The notes beneath the pieces are model-generated. The model worked only from the letters and a program-made list of their open reading frames with translations, was not told where the DNA came from and searched no databases. Of a stretch of 40,055 nucleotides of DNA, positions 9,657-16,210 are shown in pieces. Position 1 is the first letter of the stretch. The number at the start of each line of letters is the position of its first letter. Source of the stretch: Planctomycetota bacterium (GTDB lineage: Bacteria; Planctomycetota; Planctomycetia; Planctomycetales; Planctomycetaceae); contig QWPB01000185.1 of the NCBI GenBank assembly GCA_003671275.1, positions 1-40,055 of the forward strand. The letters run 5' to 3'. Both the position numbers and the translations under genes were made by a program.

Positions 9657-10535
9657 ATGCATCTTCGATACGTAGTTCGCTTCGGCACACTTCGCAATGT
9701 GGCGGAGTTCAGTACTCGCGGGAGCGATGAGGTTTATTGCCGGGGAAATCAGGTCATCGTTCGCAGCCCCCGGGGCATCGAATGGGGTGAGGTGCTGTGC
9801 GAAGCATCGGATCGAACTAAGAGCTACCTGGGAGGGCGAGACGTCGCCGGCAAAATCCAGCGACTGATGACGGCGGACGATCAGCGGCAACGCGAAGAGA
9901 TCTGGAAGCAGGAACAGGCGGCCTTTCTCAAAGCCCGTGAAATCATCTCCGAACAAAAACTGGCCATGCAGCTGGTCGATGTCGAACAGTTGCTCGGCGG
10001 GGAACGTCTGACATTTTACTACACGTCCGAAGCGCGGATTGACTTTCGCGACCTGCTCAAGGCGATGGCGCAGCATTTCCAGCTGCGGGTCGAGATGCGG
10101 TCGATCAGCATACGCGAAGAAGCCAAAGTGCTGGCCGATTACGGTGATTGCGGCAAACCGGTTTGCTGTAACACGCATTTGACGGAGATGCCTCCCGTAT
10201 CGATGAAGATGGCCAAATTGCAAAAGGCCAGCCTGGACCCGAACAAGCTGTCAGGGCGTTGCGGGCGATTGAAATGCTGCCTGCGTTACGAGTACGACAC
10301 GTACGAAGAGTATCGCCACGAGCTTCCAGGAGTCGGCAAGTTTGTCGTAACGAAAGAAGGCAAAGGGAAGGTGCTGGCACAGGAAATCCTGGCTAAAAAA
10401 GTGCTGATCGGTTACGAAGACAATCGTCGGGTGCTGGTGGATGCAAACGACATCGTGACTGTGGTCAGTGCTCCCGGGGGGGCTCGTCAGGAATCCGCCG
10501 GATCAGACAACGATCGCGACGAATCGCGACCGTGA
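9657..10535 (+). CDS. PSP1 C-terminal domain protein (YaaT/RicT-like)
   Basis: The protein has 292 residues. A GGAAGG sits 6-9 bases before the ATG. The PSP1 domain is clear: VKFG-like N-terminus (RYVVRFGTLRNVAEF), FYYTSEARIDFRDLLKAMAQ, and the Cys-rich GDCGKPVCCNTHL and SGRCGRLKCCLRYEYDTYEE. The HLTEMPPVSMKMAKLQ segment is also conserved in this family. In Bacillus the homologue YaaT (RicT) acts in a complex with an iron-sulfur cluster that influences RNA processing; the conserved cysteines here fit that, but the role in this organism is inferred. The C-terminal tail of about 20 residues is polar. The next gene starts 25 bases downstream on the same strand. Confidence 0.9.
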   Translation: MHLRYVVRFGTLRNVAEFSTRGSDEVYCRGNQVIVRSPRGIEWGEVLCEASDRTKSYLGGRDVAGKIQRLMTADDQRQREEIWKQEQAAFLKAREIISEQKLAMQLVDVEQLLGGERLTFYYTSEARIDFRDLLKAMAQHFQLRVEMRSISIREEAKVLADYGDCGKPVCCNTHLTEMPPVSMKMAKLQKASLDPNKLSGRCGRLKCCLRYEYDTYEEYRHELPGVGKFVVTKEGKGKVLAQEILAKKVLIGYEDNRRVLVDANDIVTVVSAPGGARQESAGSDNDRDESRP

Positions 10536-10560
10536 CAAACCTCTGGTGTGAGGAGTCAAG

Positions 10561-11514
10561 ATGCCTCGCAAACTGATCATTGATGCAGACACCGGGATCG
10601 GGGATGCCCTGGCGGTGATGTTGGCGTTATGTGATCCAGAGATCGAATTGCTGGCCGTGACCGCCACCGGGGGAATGGTCTCGGGTGAGCAGGCCACGCG
10701 GAATCTGCTGGCCCTCGTCTCGCTGATCGACCCTCCCCGCTGGCCCCGGTTTGGGATTTCGGACGGGCCGGTGGCTGCCTGGTCAGAGATCGATATCCCC
10801 GGACCGCATGCCTTTCATGGCCCTCGCGGGTTGGGCGATTTCCCCGATCTGTCCGTGGACTTTCACCAGAAGCACGACTCCGCCAAGGTCATGATCGACC
10901 TGGTCCGGGCACATCCGAACGAGATCACCCTGTTGACTCTCGGCCCGCTGACCAATGTGTACCGGGCCGCCGAATTGTCTCCGACTTTTCTGAGCGAGCT
11001 ACGCGGACTGGTGATTCAAGGAGGAGCCTATGCCTGTCCCGGCGATGTGACGCCGATGGCGGAATTCAACATACTGGCCGATCCGGAAGCTGCGCGGTAC
11101 GTCTTGCGGCAACCGTGTACCAAGACGCTGGTACCACTCGATGTCACCCGACGACTCGAGCTGACCTTCGAACAGTATCAGCGACTGAACCCTGGTCCCG
11201 AGACCCGCCTGGGACAGGCCCTGGTCTGGACGCTGCCCTTTGCCATGCGGGCCGCCCGACAGCATCTAGGGCAGGAATCGGTCATGCTGCATGAATCCGC
11301 AGCGCTCTCCGCCATTACCTGCCCGGATCTGTTCGAGCGGGAGTCCGGTGCGGTGGATGTCGAATTGCATGGGCGGTTAACGCGCGGCATGACGGTCTTT
11401 GATCGTCGGGGAATTTCCCGCTGGCAACACAATATCGATGTCCTGACGAGTATCGAAGGACAAGGCGCCCTGGATTACTGTCTGCGGATTCTCCAGCCAC
11501 GACTACAGTCGTAA
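10561..11514 (+). CDS. Nucleoside hydrolase (IUNH) family protein, altered metal site
   Basis: The protein has 317 residues, the normal family length, with GAGGA about 6 bases before the ATG. The family is inosine-uridine-preferring nucleoside hydrolase, which cleaves the N-glycosidic bond of ribonucleosides and binds Ca2+ in the active site. The N-terminal signature is IIDADTGIGDALAV where the family norm is close to DTDPGxDDA, so one of the paired aspartates is Gly. LGPLTNVYRA and AEFNILADPEAARYVL match the family. The late HDPLA-type motif is LHESAALSA, so the expected Asp is Glu. Substrate and even activity are therefore uncertain. It is probably co-transcribed with the PSP1 gene 25 bases upstream. 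Confidence 0.85.
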   Translation: MPRKLIIDADTGIGDALAVMLALCDPEIELLAVTATGGMVSGEQATRNLLALVSLIDPPRWPRFGISDGPVAAWSEIDIPGPHAFHGPRGLGDFPDLSVDFHQKHDSAKVMIDLVRAHPNEITLLTLGPLTNVYRAAELSPTFLSELRGLVIQGGAYACPGDVTPMAEFNILADPEAARYVLRQPCTKTLVPLDVTRRLELTFEQYQRLNPGPETRLGQALVWTLPFAMRAARQHLGQESVMLHESAALSAITCPDLFERESGAVDVELHGRLTRGMTVFDRRGISRWQHNIDVLTSIEGQGALDYCLRILQPRLQS

Positions 11515-11599
11515 CACCAGTTGGCAAAACTCTCACCCTGCGACCGTCTCGCTGAGTTGAGCATGGCCCCGTCCCTGCGGATGATTTTGGAACGAATTC

Positions 11600-13135
11600 A
11601 TGAATCTGCTGATTTTCGCACTGCTGATGGGACTGTGGACGGGGCTCACCGAGCTGGCTGCGGCAGAGACGCCGAATGTGATCGTCATCATGGCCGACGA
11701 TCTGGGGTATGGCGATCTCTCCATCTACGGGGGACGGGTCGCCACACCCGCAATCGATCGTCTGGCTGTCGAGGGTCGCCGATTTACCAGTGGTTACTGC
11801 TCCGCATCCACATGTACGCCATCGCGGTATTCGCTGTTGACCGGAACGTATGCCTTTCGTGTCCCGGGGACCGGGATCGCAGCTCCGAATGCTGCGGCTC
11901 TGATCTCACCGGAGACGGTCACCCTGCCATCACTGATGAAACAGGCGGGCTACGCGACAGCTGTCGTCGGCAAATGGCACCTGGGGCTGGGGGTGGGACG
12001 ACCGGACTGGAACGGCGAACTGAAGCCTGGACCCCGCGACATCGGATTCGATCACTGTCTGATTCTGCCAACGACCAACGACCGCGTGCCGCAAGTCTTT
12101 GTGCAGGACCGGCGGGTTCGGAATCTGGATCCGAACGACCCTCTGTGGGTCGGAGAAAAAATTCCCTCGCCGGATCACCCGACCGGACAATCACATCGGC
12201 ACACGCTGAAGCTCGACTGGGATCAGGGTCACAATGGAACCATCCACAATGGCATCAGTCGCATCGGCTTCTATACCGGGGGGCATCAGGCACGCTTTCG
12301 CGATGAAGATCTGGCCGATGAGTGGATTCGCGAGTCCCGGCACTGGATCGACTCGCATCGGGCCGAGCCGTTCTTCTTGTTTTTTGCGTCGCATGACATT
12401 CATGTACCGCGCGTCCCCCATGAACGCTTTCAGGGAAAGAGTGGCCAGGGGCCGCGCGGGGACTGCATTCTGGAATTTGACGCGTGCGTGGGCGAACTGA
12501 CACAGACCATCGAACAACTGGGGATCAAAGAGAAGACGATGATTATCGTCTGCTCGGACAACGGTCCCGTGCTGAACGATGGTTACAAAGATCAAGCTGT
12601 GGAAAAGGTGGGAGACCACCAGCCCGCCGGGCCGTATCGTGGCGGCAAGTACAGTGTGTATGAAGGCGGAACACGCACGCCGTTTATTATTCATTGGCCG
12701 GGGCGAATCGCTCCTTCCGTGTCCGACGAAATTGTCTGCACGATCGACTTACCCGCAACGCTGGCCGCTCTGACGGGGCAGTCACTGCCGCCCGACGCAT
12801 GCCGCGACAGTCTGGATTTGCGAGGAGTGTTCCTAGGGGAAACCGGGGCCCGGGGTCGTGATCATCTGGTCCAGCAGGACAATGGCGGTGGGAATTTTGG
12901 TCTGCGTGACGGTCACTGGAAACTCGTCCGTCAAAAACTCCCTGCCCGAGCCACCCGGCAGGCCAAGTCCGCTGGTGAAGATCTTCCGGCTGTCCAGGAA
13001 CAGCTGTTTGATCTCTCTCGTGATCCGGGGGAGCAGACTAACGTCGCAGCCCAGCATCCCGAGGTTCTGAGTCGCCTTCGGGAACGGCTGGAGGCGATTA
13101 TTCGGGATGGTCGGACACGACCGCACATCCCTTGA
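11600..13135 (+). CDS. Exported sulfatase (arylsulfatase family, type I)
   Basis: The protein has 511 residues. A signal peptide covers about residues 1-22 (MNLLIFALLMGLWTGLTELA). Metal-ligand Asp pair in VIVIMADDLGYGDL (residues 33-34). The active-site motif is CTPSR with the formylglycine-precursor Cys at residue 72, followed by YSLLTGTYAFR. VGKWHLG and the later CSDNGP motif are present, as is a C-terminal LFDLSRDPGEQTNVAA. It should hydrolyse sulfate esters, probably of polysaccharides, outside the cytoplasm, after oxidation of Cys72 by a formylglycine-generating enzyme; a strong candidate is encoded at 19921-21138. It starts 85 bases after the nucleoside-hydrolase gene. The substrate cannot be read from the sequence. 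Confidence 0.93.
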   Translation: MNLLIFALLMGLWTGLTELAAAETPNVIVIMADDLGYGDLSIYGGRVATPAIDRLAVEGRRFTSGYCSASTCTPSRYSLLTGTYAFRVPGTGIAAPNAAALISPETVTLPSLMKQAGYATAVVGKWHLGLGVGRPDWNGELKPGPRDIGFDHCLILPTTNDRVPQVFVQDRRVRNLDPNDPLWVGEKIPSPDHPTGQSHRHTLKLDWDQGHNGTIHNGISRIGFYTGGHQARFRDEDLADEWIRESRHWIDSHRAEPFFLFFASHDIHVPRVPHERFQGKSGQGPRGDCILEFDACVGELTQTIEQLGIKEKTMIIVCSDNGPVLNDGYKDQAVEKVGDHQPAGPYRGGKYSVYEGGTRTPFIIHWPGRIAPSVSDEIVCTIDLPATLAALTGQSLPPDACRDSLDLRGVFLGETGARGRDHLVQQDNGGGNFGLRDGHWKLVRQKLPARATRQAKSAGEDLPAVQEQLFDLSRDPGEQTNVAAQHPEVLSRLRERLEAIIRDGRTRPHIP

Positions 13136-13285
13136 TACGATGTCACGGACCAGAATTCGGGTTGCGAGAACCAACGCTGGGCATCATCACGGGGCGAATC
13201 CGATCACGCAGTGGATGCCCGCACCCCGACAGCGAGTCCCGATAAAGGCGATGACATCCGGGAAAGTGATTTCCGGGCATCGGGC

Positions 13286-13546
13286 CTAGCCACCAACATC
13301 GGCGGACATTAGCAGGACACGGTCGGTGGACGACAATTCGGCCATGGGATCGCGGATAAATGACCGCTCATTCAGGCAGGCCGTCACCCCCTCGGGGAGT
13401 TGATCGGGGACAGGGCAGCGCTGGGCAAACTGCGGAAAACGTTCCCCGATTTCACGAACGACCGTCCCCAGCGTCTGGCCGGGAATGTCCAGTTGCCGCA
13501 CTCCGGTATAGGTAAAAGCCAGACCCAGAAATTCAATAACGGCCAT
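13286..13546 (-). CDS. MoaD/ThiS-like ubiquitin-fold protein ending in Gly-Gly
   Basis: The protein has 86 residues and ends exactly in SADVGG, the exposed C-terminal diglycine that MoaD, ThiS and related sulfur-carrier proteins need for adenylation and thiocarboxylation. The pattern VIEFLGLAFTYTG, then LGTVVREIGERFPQF, then DRVLLMSADVGG fits a beta-grasp fold. An AGGA lies about 10 bases before the ATG. It lies 39 bases after the FHA gene on the same strand, so the two are probably co-transcribed. No E1-like activating enzyme, molybdopterin or thiazole gene is seen in the window, so whether it serves molybdopterin synthesis, thiamine synthesis or protein conjugation is open. Confidence 0.85.
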   Translation of the reverse strand: MAVIEFLGLAFTYTGVRQLDIPGQTLGTVVREIGERFPQFAQRCPVPDQLPEGVTACLNERSFIRDPMAELSSTDRVLLMSADVGG

Positions 13547-13585
13547 GGGATGACTGATCCTGCGAGCGGGAAGGCCACGCAGGGC

Positions 13586-14314
13586 TCAGGCACTGACACG
13601 CTGGGACGAGGTCGACGTCGTTTGCTCCCAGCGGGAGATCATCTCGGCCATTTCCGCAATCTGCTGAGCCAGTGCCGATTGTGATTCCTGAAGCGCGGCC
13701 GCCCGACGCTGGCACTCGGCATCCTGTTCGGCCACTCGCTGGCTCTGGTCACGCAGGAAATTCGTGAGTTGCGTCAACGTCGTTTCGCTACGATAGGCAT
13801 TGATCGAAAGCGCTGCGGGCACCGCCGCAGACCGCATTTGAAGAGCCGCTTCCAGCAGGGCAGCTGCCCCGCCTTCACGTCCGAGTTCAAAGGCGTCGAT
13901 CTGTTCTTGCTCATCTTCAATGCGCTGGATGAGCTGATGAACGCTCAGTTCTGTCGGACTCACCGAGGACTCGCCATCGACAGCGGATTGGGCCTGGAGA
14001 GGGGCTCCCGCATTCACCACTCGATGAAACACGAACTCAAATTCGCCAATCTCGACCTGATCGCCATCCCGAAGATCAACCGCCCGACGTGCGTCCCCGT
14101 TAATGAGAAGTGGCGGATCGGACACAACCGCTTCCAACGTAACGAGCGGACCGTCGATCACCAGCAAACTGTGCAACAAGGGGCAATGTTCGCCACCCAA
14201 TTGCAGGTGACAATGACTGCCAGCCCCAATGAGGAACCGGTCCCCGGTGATCGGACGGAGGGGAAAGTTGGTCTTTCCCCGACGAATTTCAAGCCACATG
14301 CCGGCGTTCGACAC
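13586..14314 (-). CDS. FHA-like domain protein with coiled-coil C-terminus
   Basis: The protein has 242 residues from a GTG at 14314 with AGGA about 6 bases upstream; an ATG five codons later is an alternative. Residues 1-100 look like a forkhead-associated domain (WLEIRRGKTNFPL, DRFLIGAGSHCHLQL, then LRDGDQVEIGEFEFVFH). The usual Ser/His phosphothreonine-binding residues are only partly recognisable, so binding is uncertain. The rest is helical, with Gln/Ala/Glu-rich stretches (LRDQSQRVAEQDAECQRRAA) that probably form a coiled coil. No membrane segment is seen. It is followed at once by the MoaD-like gene. FHA proteins normally read phospho-Thr marks, and this window encodes two Ser/Thr kinases, but no direct link is shown. 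Confidence 0.75.
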   Translation of the reverse strand: MSNAGMWLEIRRGKTNFPLRPITGDRFLIGAGSHCHLQLGGEHCPLLHSLLVIDGPLVTLEAVVSDPPLLINGDARRAVDLRDGDQVEIGEFEFVFHRVVNAGAPLQAQSAVDGESSVSPTELSVHQLIQRIEDEQEQIDAFELGREGGAAALLEAALQMRSAAVPAALSINAYRSETTLTQLTNFLRDQSQRVAEQDAECQRRAAALQESQSALAQQIAEMAEMISRWEQTTSTSSQRVSA

Positions 14315-14523
14315 GGGGTGTCCTTTCCAATGCGTTCTCCGGACGTCTCCACGCTCCGGCTCATTTAGTTTCTCGACTCACGGGGAAGCAATTCGCAAGA
14401 AAAAACAGGCCGAAGATTTGCTTGCGAAGCAGTTCCTGCTCGAACTTCGGACTGTCCAACTCGGACCCGACGTTCGGTCTGGGAAAACTCTACCGCCTGC
14501 CGAAGATATACCATGCATGCGAC

Positions 14524-14554
14524 CGGTTCCCGAGGGGGATTCCCTCGGGAACCG
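14524..14554 (-). terminator. Strong hairpin downstream of the DUF4432 gene
   Basis: A perfect 13-bp inverted repeat (GTTCCCGAGGG with its complement, extended by one G and one C-G pair) with a 5-base loop. It lies 11 bases past the stop of the DUF4432 gene on the minus strand. There is no T-run after it in that direction, so it is terminator-like rather than a classical intrinsic terminator. It could also protect the mRNA end. Confidence 0.5.
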
Positions 14555-14565
14555 CCGAAAACCAC

Positions 14566-15855
14566 TTACTCGACCGACCAGCCTTTGGCGGGCTGCGGAT
14601 GAATGGCCGGGGCCTTTTGAGCTTGCAGATCGGCGATCTCTTTTTCGACAGCCGCGACCTCCGGAGCTGTGATATGGACCGCAAACCGCAGGACCGAGCG
14701 GTAAGTCTGCCCCGGTTCGAGTGTCATGACCCGGCCCATCTTGCGTTCAAACGATTTGTGGTTCGGGAAGTTCGTAGCGGGTTCCAGTCCGGTCACGTAC
14801 CCCTCCCGTTCCAACTGAGTGCATTTCCAAGTGACAAAGCACGGCAGCTCTCGTGTGGAAAACCGCAGGCTGAGTCCTCGGTCGCCCGCCTGATTCCGGA
14901 GCAGTGCAACTGTCCGTCCGGCCGGGTCCCCCAGCAGGCGGTGGTAGTAAACCTGTTCCGCGAAGCCGGGCGTGGGCCCCTGATAAACGTTGTGCGTCGC
15001 CAGCCCTTCGGCGGCCCGGGCATCGCGTGGAGCGATCTCGGCAATCGGGCAAAGCACTTGGGCCCCGGCATCCAGAAACGGTTCGCCAATGTTGGTGTGG
15101 TACAGCAGCTGGAACTCCGTAGGACTGCCGCCGATGTTGGTCACCTCGTCGACGACTTCAAAGCCGTTCGAGCCGACGATGGTGTTGATCGTTGACTCCA
15201 GCCGCAGTTGCGGGCCAAACATGGTGCATTCGTCGACAATCCCCGTCAGGCGTAAATTGCCGGTTTCGGGATCGACATCGACTTCGCGGTCGTGTGCGGG
15301 ACGATTGGCAATCCGCCCGTGCAGAGTCAGATCGGACTCGACCGGACTTCGGGCTCCTGGGTCATGACCAGGCGGACCGTTGAAGGCCAGACCACAACGG
15401 ACCAGCATTTCGTTGAATCCGTCAAGCCAGCCCAAGCCGTTGCGGGCCTTGAGGTCCACATACCGGGGGTGGGTCAGGCGTTGCACCGGCGAATCCCAGC
15501 CGATCGGGATTCCCTGGTATTCCGCCCGCCAGATCCCCATGCCGCGTGTGGGACTGACCCACAGCGTGAGCGGGCCATTCTTCAATTCGAACAGTTCCAC
15601 ACCTGCCGAGACACCTTCCTCCAGCACTGTCCAGCGAATTGACCAGTCCTTGGCCCCACGCAGCTTCACTTCGCTGGGGTCCGCCAGCACCTGCCAATGC
15701 GGACCATCGTCATCATGGTCATGATCGTGGTCGTGTCCGCAATCACTTCCACAGTCATGAGAATGGTCGTGACTGTGATCGTGACTGTGGGAATGGTCGT
15801 GACTATGGTCATGACTGTGGTCGTGGCTATGGTCGTGATCGTGGCGGCTGGCCAT
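14566..15855 (-). CDS. DUF4432 (aldose-epimerase-like) protein with His/Asp-rich N-terminus
   Basis: The protein has 429 residues from the ATG at 15855; an in-frame TTG 57 bases upstream is less likely. Residues 5-50 alternate His with Asp or Ser: 19 His plus a CGSDCG pair. The rest matches DUF4432, a galactose-mutarotase-like fold: GPLTLWVSPTRGMGIWRAEY, GWDSPVQRLTHPRYVD, LHGRIANRPAHD, then NIGEPFLDAGAQVLCPI and GLEPATNFPNHK. No signal peptide or membrane segment is seen, so it is probably cytoplasmic. The core probably binds a sugar; the His-rich tail probably binds metal such as Ni, Zn or Cu. Family function is not established. Repeat-driven length changes are expected in the tail. Confidence 0.88.
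   Translation of the reverse strand: MASRHDHDHSHDHSHDHSHDHSHSHDHSHDHSHDCGSDCGHDHDHDHDDDGPHWQVLADPSEVKLRGAKDWSIRWTVLEEGVSAGVELFELKNGPLTLWVSPTRGMGIWRAEYQGIPIGWDSPVQRLTHPRYVDLKARNGLGWLDGFNEMLVRCGLAFNGPPGHDPGARSPVESDLTLHGRIANRPAHDREVDVDPETGNLRLTGIVDECTMFGPQLRLESTINTIVGSNGFEVVDEVTNIGGSPTEFQLLYHTNIGEPFLDAGAQVLCPIAEIAPRDARAAEGLATHNVYQGPTPGFAEQVYYHRLLGDPAGRTVALLRNQAGDRGLSLRFSTRELPCFVTWKCTQLEREGYVTGLEPATNFPNHKSFERKMGRVMTLEPGQTYRSVLRFAVHITAPEVAAVEKEIADLQAQKAPAIHPQPAKGWSVE
15706..15843 (-). repeat. Coding low-complexity repeat: His-Asp/Ser codons
   Basis: Short near-repeats based on CAT/CAC, GAC/GAT and AGT/TCC codons encode the alternating His-Asp/His-Ser tail of the DUF4432 protein. On the plus strand they appear as runs of GTGACTATGGTC-like units. 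The mix of synonymous codons argues for selection on the protein rather than a purely recent DNA slippage. Confidence 0.8.
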
Positions 15856-15994
15856 GACGCAATCTCGGTAAGAAAGACTGGGGGCAGGTCGTCGGAAGAA
15901 CAGTTCCGGCAAAGGCCCGATAGTCTAACTCTGGAGTGATCTGAAAACACGCAACCCACGAATACGAGGGCGATTCCCCCAAGATGTCGTGCTA

Positions 15995-16119
15995 TGCGTC
16001 AGAAACGCAGGCCACCGCGATCTCTGGCCCCCTCTCCCCACAGTCGCGTCCTCGCCGATTGTCATGTAACCAATGGGGAGAGGGGGCAGAGGCTGATCGC
16101 TACCTGTTTTTCTGACGCA
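15995..16119. repeat. 125-bp imperfect inverted repeat (MITE-like), in the 355-base gap 15856-16210
   Basis: The two ends are TGCGTCAGAAA-CG-CAGG and, read on the other strand, TGCGTCAGAAA-AA-CAGG, a 17-base terminal inverted repeat with two mismatches. Inside come GCGATC in both arms and then CCCCCTCTCCCCA (16028-16040) facing TGGGGAGAGGGGG (16074-16086), with a loop of about 33 bases. The arms are about 46-48 bases each. No ORF lies inside. It sits between the divergent DUF4432 and kinase genes, so it may also affect their promoters. No clear target-site duplication is seen. Nothing else was recognised in the gap. Confidence 0.6.
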
Positions 16120-16210
16120 CATACCAGGATGCCCGAGAGTTGCTCCGGTTCCTCCCCTCTGCGCGTTCCGCTGGTATACTGCTTTCCTCCTCTCACCTCT
16201 TATTCAGGAT

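Noticed and set aside
11521-12306. Plus-strand frame of 261 codons overlapping the sulfatase start
   Set aside because: It is in a different frame from the sulfatase, which has intact catalytic motifs; no domain was recognised.
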